Assembly (NCBI GenBank): GCA_028571685.1
Contig: CM053140.1
Span: forward strand, 148,599,701 to 148,663,700
DNA length: 64,000 bases
Direction: 5' to 3'
Source: Heterohyrax brucei
Lineage: Eukaryota; Chordata; Mammalia; Hyracoidea; Procaviidae
Of the stretch, positions 12,309-23,092 are shown piece by piece (the first letter of the stretch is position 1; the number at the start of each line of letters is the position of its first letter). A model generated the notes under the pieces. It made no database searches. It saw nothing but the letters and a program-made list of their open reading frames with translations, and was not told the DNA's origin. The position numbers were made by a program, and so were the translations under genes.

Positions 12309-13859
12309 CAGTTGTTTACCATGAAAGGAAGGACCTGGAAATTTTGCTTTCCACTCCTTGAAATCTGATCCATTCCACAAGCAACAATTTAATTTTGCAT
12401 GAAACAGAATAAAATCGAATACAGGAACACCAAATCTCAGAATACAGGAGAAATGTATTTTTCTTTTAAACAAGTTAGTGGAGGTCAAGGAAGGAAAACA
12501 GAAACTGGATATGCTAAAAGACAAAACTGACAAAGGGACTAGAATTATGCTATATCCCCTTTCATACCTTTCAAGGGAGACTTGTCATTACTAGTGGTGT
12601 GACCTGTCATTTGGGTAAAGTATAAAGAAGCATTTCTGATACTGCAGATTAGTCAATTCGAGAGACTCAGATGTATGTTCTGACTTCAAGTGGTAAGATC
12701 ATTCAAAATCTGTTTAAATTGTGATGAGATGTAAAAGCTGAGAAAATTGAAGGGATGGCAATTCTTTTAGAGGGAGAGCAGCAGTTGTCTAAAAGCCAGT
12801 AAAGGACTTGAGGAAAATACAGAAGCAGTAATTGGAATTTCATTGGTACTAAGGAAATAGTGCTTTTGTTATTTGTGTGAAAAAGTATCTTCTAAATCCT
12901 CCCAGTGAATGCACAGTGATTCTATGTGTGTATATAAATGCCCAGGCTAATAGGACCTACCCCTTTGGGGCAGAAAATGTTAAAGAAGGTGAAGGTCATA
13001 GAATTCAAAGGTTCACTGTTGAACAGGCCAAAGATCTTGAAGGAAGATAAAGAAAAGAAGTGGTATTTTCAGAGAATTGGCTATTAAATCATGCACATTT
13101 ATTATAGCCAGACTTGGCAGTAAAAGTGCTGGTAAAAGCATGTCAGAGGTTTCAATATAAAACTCCTATCAGAAATTGTTATTGTGTAAAATTAGCTATC
13201 CAAGTCTTTGAACATCCCACACCATCTGGCAGACATGTACAAGACCAGATGTCCTATGTCTTTATGCAGAGTGTAGAGTCACTGGATATCAAATCAGGAA
13301 CACAAATGTCTCTTTCTAGAGAAAGCTTGAGTTATTGTTCAGAGCTTAAATTTACTCTTCTTTATCATTATTTCAAATGACACAGCATAGTTATTTATAG
13401 CACCCACTTCAGTATAACCAAGAGTTCCATATAATTTCTGCTTGAAAGCACATATTTTCTGTTGCCTCATCCTGATCCAATCTTCATCCTTCTCCTCTTG
13501 CTATGTGTTGAGGGGATTGAGGTGTGATCTTTGGCTTTCTGTTGAGTTTGGCCAATGGTAGAGCATCCGAAGGCAAGAAGCCAGTGAAGCCAGTATATTT
13601 ACCCTGGACTTTCTACTTCTACCCAAATTCCTAATTTATCTCAAGTGAACTACTTCTACAGCTGTGAATCTCTCTGGATCACATGAAGGCTAATACTCTT
13701 CCATTGGGCTTCAGGTGGTGCAAGTTCTCTGCTTGTGCTAGTTCCAAGGTAATGAATAGTTCCCTGTTCCTTCACTTAATCTACTCTACTTTTGTAAATA
13801 ATCCTTTCATTAGCATGTCCTTGTTTGCAATCGCTTTTTCCTTTCAAGACTGGTAGATA
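12309..13859. other. Intronic sequence, no gene seen
   Basis: Mostly unique AT-rich sequence. The part around 13480-13800 (tggccaatggtagagcatcc and following) resembles an old mammal-wide repeat, but I cannot classify it. Confidence 0.4.
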
Positions 13860-14013
13860 CCCACTGCCATCGAGTCAAGTCTGACCCATAGTGACCCTAG
13901 AGGTCAGAGTAGAACGGCCCCATAGAATTTCCAAGGAGCACTTGGAAGATCTGAACTCCTGACCTTTGGGTTAGCAGATGTACCACTTAACCCAATATGC
14001 CACCAGGGTTTCT
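13860..14013 (-). mobile_element. AfroSINE with target duplication
   Basis: Antisense full-length copy (ccactgccatcgagtcaagt to ccaccagggttt). The flanks aagactggtagata and aagactagtagata, at about 13845-13858 and 14015-14028, form a 14-bp target duplication with one mismatch. Confidence 0.88.
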
Positions 14014-14715
14014 AAGACTAGTAGATAGGTATCTATTCACTAAAAGGTAAAAATTTTAGTTTGTGGGAAAAAAATATTTTTTATGTGATGTACTGCTCTA
14101 TATACAGAAAAGGCAAAAAAGGGCAGAAAAGCAATTAGAGCAAGGAAACAGAGGGTAAGCCCTGCCGTTCTGTTTTCTGAGATTTTGGCTTGGTGTTCTC
14201 ACATTTCCAGTTAATACATTGATATGAGGGCTAATTTTGAAAGTTCAACTTGTAAAGATTTGTAGGTTCCATGTATGTTTGACATACATTTCTTCTTTCA
14301 TTGTTAACCTAGCTTAAATTTAAGAGATTTCTTATTTTTGACAATTGGATTAAATTCACATAAAAAATAAGTAAAATACCAGCTACAAAAGAAGAAATAT
14401 TTTAAAAGCTTCTGAGGAAATTAGGGCAAATCTGGTTATTTCATTAGCATCTTATTTCTCTAACTCTCTGCCTTGCTCTTCACTGTCAGCTCCGCTTACT
14501 AATGTCCATCAAATGCTATTCTCATTGGTGCTCCTCCAGGCTATGCATTGGCTTTTACCTTTTCTACCTCCTCGCTACCTCTTTTAGGATCTATTACGTA
14601 AACATTCAGAATTCCAGTAACCACCTATATTCAGATAACTCAGTAATTTTCATTTCTGGTTTATATGTCTTTGAGTTCCTTCCCTATTTAAATATTTTTA
14701 ACAATTTATGGGCAC

Positions 14716-15080
14716 TGGGCAATGAATAAGAAAGAGAGAAAATAACTGACACTTTTGAATTATGGTGATGGAAAAGTATATTGAAAATACTATGGACTAC
14801 CAGGAGAATGAATAAATCTGTCTTGGAAGAAGTACAGCCAGCGTGGTCCTTAAAATAAGGATGGCAAGATTTTGTCTTACACACTTTGGACATGCTATCA
14901 GGAGGGACCAGTCCTTAGAGAAAGACAGCATACTTAGTAAAGTAGAGGGTCAAGGAAAGAGAAGAAGACCCTCAACAAGACAGATTGACACAGTGGCTGC
15001 AATGCAATGGGTGCCACAATTGTGAGGATGACCTATGGCTAGGCAGTGTCTTGTTCTGTTGTGTGTGGGGTCTCTATGTA
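14716..15080 (+). mobile_element. RTE-type LINE 3' fragment
   Basis: Decayed C-terminal reverse-transcriptase-polyprotein sequence. One frame (14843-15025) reads an RTE/BovB-like C-terminus with LTHFGHAIRRDQSLEKD, KVEGQGKRRRPSTRQ and IDTVAA blocks. The nucleotide sequence is collinear with 56845-57342. It ends shortly after the ggggtctctatg point, where the AfroSINE-like tail would begin. No intact ORF. Confidence 0.75.
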
Positions 15081-15198
15081 CCAGACAACAGCAACAGTTT
15101 CTCATTTCACCAATACAATTACCCAAACATCAGGGCTTTTGTAACTGAACGTGATTTAGCCTCTCGTTCCTGTGTCAGAGAATAGTCTAAGTTTCTGT

Positions 15199-15271
15199 AC
15201 CAAAAAAGACAAAAACAAAAACAAAAACAAAAACCCCAAAGAAACGAAAACACAAACAAACAAACAAAAAT
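15199..15271. repeat. A-rich (AAAAAC)n/(AAAC)n low-complexity
   Basis: Runs of acaaaaacaaaaac and acaaacaaacaaac, interrupted by a ccccaaagaaacg segment. It may be the decayed tail of a retrotransposed copy. Confidence 0.8.
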
Positions 15272-16449
15272 AGTGGCTTAAACAACATGCACATTTCTTT
15301 TTCCCTTATATTCAAAAGGGCAGTTGTCAAGGGCGGGTAATAGAAGGTTGTGTTAATCACTATACACAGCTTCCCTCTTTGGATCCACAGCTTTGCCTTC
15401 TCATTTGCCTGCTACCAAAGGAAAAGAGAAAATGACAAGAAGACAAGAAGAACACACACTATGTGCTCCAGGAAATAAGAGAATTTCTTAGCAGAGAAAG
15501 AAAGTGTCTTGGGAGTGATTTTATAGCCATTATACTAATGGATAAACAGACCCTTCTTTCTACATTTAGACTATACTTCTCCATACTGAAATGTCATGGC
15601 AAACTTAGTGAATCTAACATTTTTTTCCTTCACAGGAGGTTGATTGAGTATTGTCTGGTGGCCATCCTCCACAACAGCCTTCTTTTCAGCTTTCTGAATC
15701 TACCATCTTCTTATTTTCTTACTCTGTAGATCTTTCTCATTAAAGGTTAATTGCTTGTTGGTTTTTGATGGAACACATCAAGAGGGCCCTTCGCTTCTTC
15801 TTTTTCATACTTCAAATTTCAGCATCAAACCAGCCAATTAGTTTATTTTGTTCACTTTTAAGTAGTGCGATAGTATCTTGATTTTAACAAGGCAGCAAAA
15901 GCAGCAAAATGAGTGGCCTGCTGTGCTATCTCGACACAATGAGCTTCCTACTGGAAATGATAATGTATAACTTGGTGCAGTTTCACATATTTAAAAAAAT
16001 ATCCTAGTCCTATGATTTCATAGCTCCTCTACTTACGTTACACATTTGGCACCAGCTTCAGTGGTCTTATGATATCCCTTTCACATTACTTACTCATACA
16101 GAGGAAAATATCACATTATAAAGCATTACATTTCCAGAGAGTTCCAACTCAGTTGTTTGGAACTGAGAAACTGTAGCTGTCAAAGAAATAAGGTTTTTCT
16201 ACCAACCTAAAGAATCATAGTTAAACAATAACATAGATAATGCGTAGAATTAACCTCAGTTTTGTATCTTGAGAGTAAGGTGTATTTCAGTAAAAGTAGC
16301 TTAAAGAGGTCAAAGAGAATGTCCTCTCTTACTGTTTGGAAAAAATAATTAGCTCTAAAACTCTCTTAAATCTTCTTTAAAACTCCTATTTCACTAGTAT
16401 TCCATGTACTCCTGGGGTGGTAAGACCACTTATGTGGAAAAAAAAATAA
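15272..16449. other. Intronic sequence, no gene seen
   Basis: The 88-codon frame at 15463-15729 is hydrophobic at its end but lacks any known domain or splice context. It is treated as chance. Confidence 0.45.
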
Positions 16450-16602
16450 ACCAAATCCACTTCTGTAGAGTTGATTCCAACTCATAGCTATCCTTCAGGA
16501 CAGAGAAGAACTGCTCTATAGAGTTTTCAGGGAGGACCTAATGATTTGAACTGCTGACCTTTCAGTTAGCAGATGTAAGACTTAACCACTATGCAACCAA
16601 GG
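16450..16602 (-). mobile_element. AfroSINE
   Basis: Antisense copy: gagttgattccaactcatag, then gaactgctgacctttcagtt, then cttaaccactatgcaacc at the head end. Confidence 0.85.
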
Positions 16603-16851
16603 AGAAGACAAAGGTAAAATTAGCTCCTACATCACTACTGAATTCTCACGTTTCCCAGAGTCCTCCTCTGTATCAAACTGATTCAGTGTCTCCATGACAT
16701 GAGTCTGATAGGAAGAATGTTTTATGATCAAATAAATTTCTCTAACGTGTGAACAAAAAACAATGGCTCTTAAACATTCTTGAAGATAATTGTAATTTTT
16801 AAAGGATGATGACTTTACCAAAGGTTTGTTGTAAAGTAGAGCAAACTGCCA

Positions 16852-17005
16852 CAAACCCACTGCTGTCAACTCACTTCTGATTCTTAGAGACCCTATACGA
16901 CAAAATAGAACTGCCTCACGGAATTTCCAAGGAGTGCCCAGTGGATTCAAGCTGCTGACCTTGGGGTAAGCAGCTGTGGCGCTTAACCGGCACGCCGTCA
17001 GGGTT
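16852..17005 (-). mobile_element. AfroSINE
   Basis: Antisense copy running from caaacccactgctgtcaact to ggcacgccgtcagggtt. The 158-codon minus-strand frame at 16627-17103 crosses this SINE and is not a gene. Confidence 0.85.
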
Positions 17006-17279
17006 AAGGCTGGATGGCAGGGAAGTAAAACATCGCCTGGAAGCATGGGGACTGAGAACCAAAACTTGAAGGATGGGTAAGAGTTTGAAAGGCAGACTAA
17101 CATGGGGAGGCATCCTGGTAAGAAGAATATCTTTCAAGAAGTTAGCATGTTAATAGATTGATAAATTAACTTTGCTTTGATTTAAGAATTGTAGAAAATA
17201 TACACACATTTTTTAAATTTTTTTCCCAAATTTGACTTTAAAATTTTAAAGGTGACTTATTTGTTCATAGCTGAGTAAA

Positions 17280-17356
17280 TTATTTTATTTGTTAATTTAT
17301 TCATTTTTATTTAATATGACTGAGTGAAAATGTACATTCCCGTATAAATTTACATG
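17280..17356 (-). mobile_element. Very short antisense L1 3' end
   Basis: A T-rich stretch (ttatttgttaatttattcat, the reversed A tail) is followed by about 50 bp matching the L1 ends at 1847 and 55535 (gactgagtgaaaatgtacat). gagtaaattat and gagtaaataat lie on either side (about 17273 and 17361), an apparent target duplication with one mismatch. Confidence 0.6.
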
Positions 17357-17362
17357 GCAGAG

Positions 17363-17762
17363 TAAATAATTTTTTTAAACATTTCACTCCTTGCAGATCT
17401 ATAGCAGTGTGGCATAAGTTGTATTTTTTTTTTTTTTAATTCATTGTTCAATCTGTTTCAAGTACCTGACATTTAGTTTTACTACTTTCACTTTTCTTGG
17501 AGAAAGTAATTGCATGTGACACCGATTGCTCCTTGGGCAGATCAAGTGCTTCTGTCCCGTTAGAGGACAGCCCTGTGTTATATTCAGAACCTTATTAAAA
17601 ACCTCGGTTTGTATTGGCAATTGAGCCTTTGTGAATATCAATTATCTTTATGATAATTCTGCAGGCTCTGCTATACTTTATGCATTTCTGTAGTAAAAAA
17701 ACTAAAAGTTTGTTCACTGATATTGATATTAAAAACACTAATCTTTTGCTACTTGATCAGTA
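17363..17762. other. Intronic spacer
   Basis: AT-rich, with a 14-bp poly-T at about 17426-17439. No gene seen. Confidence 0.4.
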
Positions 17763-18292
17763 GTGCCAGGTCTGACAATTAAGTCTGTGAACACAGTTGT
17801 TCTAAGTGTTACATACCTCAGTGCTGAACATCATCACTCTCACCTTGGGAAGCTATGCACCAACACCAGCACCTAGTATACCTTTCAGAGCAATTTTGGA
17901 ACTCTTTCTGGAGTGGCTGTTGCACATGATGGCAAGGGAGCAAGTTTGCCAACTTAATTATATAATTCTCTGTGAGGGAATCTGTAGCCAGCAAACAAAT
18001 AACTGTGTTGGAGCACCCTCTGTACTCGCCTTATCTAGCTCCTCAATGACTTTTTGTTTACCCAGAGATAAATATTGAACATTCAGGACATGAAGCATAA
18101 TATGACAACAGCTCCGATGGCCATCGAAGAAACAGAGTTCAAAAATTGCTTTGAAGGGTGGAGTGGACTAGGTGCTAGCACCAGTGCATAGCTCCCCAAA
18201 GGGGATACTTTGTAGGTGACCTTAGTGATAGTCAGCAGTGTAGCACGTAGCACTTTTCCTAGGATGAGTTCAGGAAATAATTGCGGGCCTCC
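17763..18292 (+). mobile_element. Foldback mariner-like element, copy 1
   Basis: TA dinucleotides flank a 530-bp element whose left arm (ggtctgacaattaag... to about 17895) recurs in reverse complement as the right arm (about 18138-18290). The middle contains a decayed plus-strand mariner transposase C-terminus. At about 18027-18068 the frame reads YSPYLAP, a stop, then LFVYP, which corresponds to the YSPDLAPxDFxLFP block of mariner transposases, with the Asp replaced by Tyr. The right arm overlaps C-terminal transposase coding sequence, so the left arm looks like an inverted copy of the coding 3' end. Confidence 0.78.
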
Positions 18293-18374
18293 TATTTTCC
18301 AGTGAAATGTCTGTTATTTACCACCGGCTAATTTTTGAGACTAGATTTTAGGATGCTGGTCTGCAACTCATTTC

Positions 18375-18515
18375 AGAAATGATGTAGCCCAACCTCTTCT
18401 ATATTCAGACGAGTGCACTGAGGTACAGAGAGCTTGGCACAGTAACTGACTTAGTCTAGGGAGTAGAGCTGGGACTAGAACATCAGTGTTTTGACTCCCA
18501 GCCTAGGTCCTTGAT
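18375..18515 (+). repeat. MIR-like ancient SINE
   Basis: The block gcactgaggtacagagagct followed by ggagtagagctgggactaga is the conserved MIR core and tail order. Confidence 0.7.
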
Positions 18516-19357
18516 ATTAAAGATCCACACCATATAATCAAGACATTCTTTACCTACTCCTGAAAAGGCTGCATTCTGTTTCACAATCAGAGTTGTTTTC
18601 TAAAATCATCTTTGTGCTGAAAAGCTTAGACCACTCTCTCAGAGAATAAGCTGCTTGGTTTATCGAACTCATACTGTATGTACCACAAAAAGTTGGTTTC
18701 TAAATCTATCAACCTTAATTCCTTCAACCAGCACTTACTGTTTCTGTGTGCTTCCCCTGGGGAAGTTGCAAAAATAAAGAAGATTGAATTACTGGTCTTG
18801 AGTTCATGAGGGACTCTAACACATACATAAATGTCTCTAAAAGACTAGGATGTTTAAATGCTATAGGAGAAATAAAAATTAAGTGTTATGGGACCATTGA
18901 TGAGAAAGTTAATTCTTCCTGTAGAAGGAAGAGGTAGCAGAGCTACTTCACGAAGAATCCATACGCTGGGAGAGTTAAAAAATCAGAAAGATAAGTCTAG
19001 AAAAAAACAAATGAATAGAGACCCAGAAAGGTAGAGATGTTTGGGGAATAGCTTATCCTTTGGTAGAACTATAGCAAAAAATGCCAAGGGAGATTAGAAA
19101 GAGAGAAAAGGCTGCACTGTGAAGGGTCTAACATATAGTACCAAGGTTTACTCTGAAGAAAATGTGGCATTGTTGAAGGTTTTGGTATCAGGAACAAGTG
19201 GAAAATAAATACACTTTGCTTTGCTGTTTTCCCAGGGCTTTGAAATCACAGAGCCTATATTATCAACCACTACAGAATATCACCAACTTACAAAGTTTTT
19301 TATTCACTTGCTGAATTCCTTTCTTTTCTTCTTCAAGACTCAGGTTATGTTGCATGT
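18516..19357. other. Intronic sequence, no gene seen
   Basis: No recognisable repeat or coding signal. Confidence 0.4.
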
Positions 19358-19912
19358 TGTTTTAGTTATCTGGTACTGCTCTAATACAAATACCCTGGTG
19401 AGTGGCTTTAATAAAGAAAAGTTTATCCTCACGGTCCAGTAGGCTGAAAATTCAGACTCAGGATGCTGGCTCCAGAGGAACACACTTTCTCTCTGTCAGC
19501 TCTGGATGAAGGTCTTTGTGTTGCCTCAGTCTGTATTCGGTGTAAGAGTATCCCAGTACAGGAACCTCGTGTCCAAAAGGACACACTCTGCTATCGGTGC
19601 TGCGTTCTTTATGGTATCAGGTTCCCAAACCTCAGCTTGCTTCCCTTTCGTTTTATTCTTGTAGGGTAAAAGGTGCTGCAAGCCACACTCCAGGGAAACC
19701 GCCCTTTACATTGGAGCAGAGAGGTAACTTTAAGAGAGGTTTTACAGTCCCACTCATCTTTAACATAATCCAGTATATTAACCACAGGCAGAGACCAGGA
19801 TTTACAACAAAGGAAAATTGCAAAATGGGGGGCAATCACGCAATACTAGGAATCATGGTCCAGCCAAACGGTGATGCACATTTTTTGGGGGAACACAATT
19901 CATTCCATGACG
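19358..19912 (-). mobile_element. Solo MaLR-type LTR, antisense, perfect 5-bp target duplication
   Basis: In reverse complement the LTR starts ..tcatgg at 19912 and ends ...ctaaaaca at 19358. It carries the ggagcactg-, caccagctgg- and cagtaggctg-type blocks of this family. The duplication catgt flanks it at 19353-19357 and 19913-19917. The frames at 19463-19669 and 19597-19944 are LTR sequence, not genes. Confidence 0.85.
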
Positions 19913-19986
19913 CATGTGTATGTTGCCTTTTCACGACCTTCTAATGGTCAACACTTCTCATTTTTTCAGCTTCTATACCTCTAACA

Positions 19987-20148
19987 GGAAACCATGGAGG
20001 CACAGTGGTTAAGTTCTATCTCTGCTAACCAAAGGTTAGCAGTTTGAATTCACCAGACTCCTTATAACGTCTGTGGGGCAGCTCCATTCTGCTCCATAGA
20101 GTTACTATGAGTTGGAATTGACTCAGCAGCAATGGATTTGGTTGTTAT
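19987..20148 (+). mobile_element. AfroSINE, first of a tandem pair
   Basis: Head aggaaaccatggaggcacag, B-box region gcagtttgaattcacc, tail ctatgagttggaattgactc. It is separated from the next copy by a 14-bp stretch (tataccactaacag) that closely repeats the sequence before this copy (tatacctctaacag, 19974-19987). Confidence 0.88.
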
Positions 20149-20162
20149 TTTATACCACTAAC

Positions 20163-20310
20163 AGAAACCCTGATGGTCTACTAGTTAAGTCCCACAGTTG
20201 CTTACCCAAAGGTCTACCCGATGCTCTTTGGAAACTATGAGGCAATTCTACTCTGTTCTATAGGGTTGCTATGAGTCAGAATAGGCAGTAACAGGTTTCA
20301 TTTGGTTTCT
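20163..20310 (+). mobile_element. AfroSINE, second of a tandem pair
   Basis: Head agaaaccctgatggtctact and tail ggttgctatgagtcagaa, with a shortened central region. It is followed by tgtaccactag, a third partial copy of the same target sequence. Confidence 0.85.
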
Positions 20311-22189
20311 GTACCACTAGTAAATAATATAGTACTTGGAACATGATAGCCAGCCAGCCAAGTGACGACTCACTCATAAAATATTTGTTGAAAATAATAA
20401 TTATTTTTCAGATCCTTTCACCTACTGTTAGTTCTGTGTTTTCTATTGCACTGTCAGTGACTATTAGATTATTCATTAACAATTTATGGAATAAATTAGC
20501 GCATGAATACATGATTTAATCAACAGATAAATAGGCCTTCTAGGGATCTTAGTCCTTCCACACAAAGAAAATTATTTAAAATTAATCTGCTTGTAGCTAA
20601 TTGTTCCTATTACCCATAATCAGACTGTAGATATTTTGGTTTCATCTCTTAGTTCTGTAATCTCATAGTCACTGAGGTCCTTTATGGTTTAGAGATTTCA
20701 GTTGTAGCAGCTGTATCCTCACCTTCATTCTGAAACACTGCAACAGTTGTTCTCCTTTCATACCTTTGTCTGTGCAATTGAGAAGATGTCACAAAGTTTA
20801 TTTTACCCAGGTCATAAGGACCTATCCTATCAACTGACTATTCCGCTTCTGTGTTTCATTTCTGATAATTTTTTCTTTCAGATACTGTTTTAATCTAATC
20901 TTGACAGGGCCAATTTTGAGACTGAATGGCTTTTAGATTTAAGAAGAAATTCAAGCTAATTATCTGTGCCCTGATGTTTTCAGCTCTATGGACGCACAAA
21001 CAACACCTTGCAGACATTTTGAAAACAGCAACAACAAAACATAAAAACCTTTCAAAAGTCTTTTCAGTTTTTGAAATACGCAGTTTTCTCTGTACGTGGA
21101 GCCAAAAAGCCAAGTGCCATCGAGTCGGATCCGACTCGTGGCATAGAGGAATCCAAAAAAAAAAAAAAAAAAACCAAAAACCTGAAATAGTTTCCTAAGG
21201 GGACAGCTTTTCTGGTGGCTTTCTGACTTACAGCCAATCTTTTCTGCCAAAATATCAGTGTTTCTTGAGGATAAAAATAGTCCTGTTCTAGACAACAAAA
21301 TGTCATTTGGCACTGCAAATGACCACTGCAACAGAAAATGTGAATCAGTATTAATGTCTGAAACACAGCAAGTAGTGCAATGGTTTCTTAAGAAATTGCT
21401 ATTTCTGTAGAGAAAGACATTGTCAGAAAGAGTTAGCGAAGTAGGAGGAAGCCAGAAGAATGTAACTCATTGCACTGGAAGTGCTGTCTCCTGGAAGGAA
21501 TATTCAGTCAGCACAGAGAGCAGCATAACCTGTACAAGGAGAGTTTAAAAGAACAAGAAAATAAAACAAAAACAGAGAAAAAGCATAAAAGAGAAATGTA
21601 GGATAGAAAGTACAGGACAAAAGAAAGCCTTTCAAGATTTCCCACAAGAGTAACAGTTGTAGTTCAGTGGTCATTATTAAATTCTAAAGGGACATTATAA
21701 ATCCTTTCAAAAGTTACTATAAGGAAAGGACATAAAAGGAACATTAGATTAAGATCAATGTCCCCCAACACAATACTAGGATACAAAATAGACAACATGT
21801 AATCGTTGCTTTATACTGACATTGTTTTGTTACTAGTCTTCATAAAATAAATTTGACAAATATACAAGTAGGTATTTTAATACTACTTCCTTTTGAATTA
21901 AAATCCTGCTTGAGAAACACTGATCTGCTATTATCTACAGGAGGGTCACAGGGATCCAGGTGGGTTGTAGTGACCATCTGGTCACTGGACAAATGCCCAG
22001 AATGAGACAGACTTGCTCATTTCTAGTTGTACCCACACCTTTTTCAACTTGCAGAAAGAATAAATGAAGCAGTGTTACATAACTTGTAACCCTAGACAGA
22101 GACAACAAACCAGCAAGAATCCTAACATCATTACTAGAACTAGCTAATAGGCTATAATTGGTATCAGTATCTTTAGGTTCCCCTTTCTG
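20311..22189. other. Intronic sequence, one short SINE-tail insertion
   Basis: No gene supported. The overlapping frames at 20895-21366 on both strands span the short insertion at 21107-21152 and a poly-A tract, and are not coding. Around 20330-20395 an old repeat end (agtacttggaacatgatag ... actcataaaatatttg) is interrupted by about 20 bp. Confidence 0.45.
21107..21174 (-). mobile_element. Short 5'-truncated AfroSINE tail (about 40 bp) and A-tract
   Basis: Reads agccaagtgccatcgagtcg gatccgactcgtggc, the antisense tail of the SINE, then tagaggaatcc and 18 A residues (21156-21173). Imperfect flanks ggagccaaaa and ggaatccaaaa could be the target duplication. Confidence 0.6.
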
Positions 22190-22313
22190 TGACAGAAAAT
22201 ATTATCTCTTACACTTCCCACAACAATCGTATGAGATAGGTTTCATTTTACCCTGAAGTTACACGTAATAAACTAGGATTTGTAGAGTGTCACACAGAAA
22301 ATGAGTAACTTGT
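22190..22313 (+). repeat. MIR-like ancient SINE fragment
   Basis: The order cccacaacaatcgtatgaga, taggtttcattttacc, agagtgtcacacagaaaatg follows the MIR core. Confidence 0.55.
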
Positions 22314-22435
22314 CTTGCTCAAACTCAAAGACTCAACAGCAATGGGTTTTGATACTATCCCCAAATTAATAAAAAAGAAGAAGGCTTTGCCGTATGTTGT
22401 ACTTGAAGAAAGACAACTTTCCTATTCTTCTCGTC

Positions 22436-23092
22436 TATTACGGATTGAATTATGCCCCCTCAAAATATGTGTGTCAATTTGGCTGGGCTGTGATTCTCAG
22501 TATTGGGTGATTGTCCTCCGTTTTGTTAATTTCCTGTGTTGTGAATCCTCATCTCCGTCTGTGGTTAACCGGGCAAGATTGGATTATGCTAAAGAGAATT
22601 AGGGTGGGACTGTAACACCCTCAACTAAGGTCACATCCCTGACTTTCCGATAGTCAGCACTTCTCATTTTTGCGGCTTCTAGGCCCCTAGGGTCGCCATG
22701 AGTCGGATTCGACTCGACGGCACTTGGCTTGGCATGCCTCTAACAGGAGTTTCCCTGGGGCACAGCCAGTACCATGTTTTATCTCATAAGAAATAAAAGG
22801 AAAGGAAAACAACCAGAGTTGATGACCTCATACCACCAAGAAGGAAAGAGCAGGAGCAGTGTGTCCTTTGAACCTGGAGTTCCTGTGCAGAAAAATTCCT
22901 AGTCCATAGAGAAGATTGATGAGGAGGACCTTTGTCCAGGGCAGACAGAGAGAGAAAGAGAGCCTTCTCCTGGAGCCGGTGCCCTGAATTTGGACGGCTA
23001 ACTTGTTCAGCTGTGAGAAAGTAAGTTTCTCTTTGTTAAAGCCATCCGCTCGTCATATTTCTGTTACAGCAGCACTAAGTGACCAAGTGACC
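22436..23092 (+). mobile_element. MaLR-type LTR carrying internal insertions
   Basis: Begins tattacggattgaattatgc and ends near agcactaagtgaccaa. All family blocks are present: caccaagaaggaaagagcag, cctggagttcctgtgcag, cgctcgtcatatttctg. It is longer than other copies because a 50-bp block (about 22637-22750) and a SINE-tail piece (22688-22734) interrupt the 5' half. Target duplication unclear. Confidence 0.75.
22685..22734 (+). mobile_element. Short SINE-tail insertion inside the LTR (about 47 bp)
   Basis: Reads cctagggtcgccatgagtcg then gattcgactcgacggcac and ttggcttggc, a well-preserved sense AfroSINE/RTE tail. It has few mutations compared with the host LTR, so it is younger. Flanks taggcc and atgcc could be remnants of a short duplication. 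Confidence 0.7.

Noticed and set aside
16627-17103. Longest minus-strand open frame (158 codons)
   Set aside because: It reads through the AfroSINE at 16852-17005, has no known domain and no splice context.
20360-20385. agccagccaagtgacgactc, possible ultra-short tail insertion
   Set aside because: It seems to interrupt an old repeat end, but flanking repeats are only about 4 bp, so the case is too weak.
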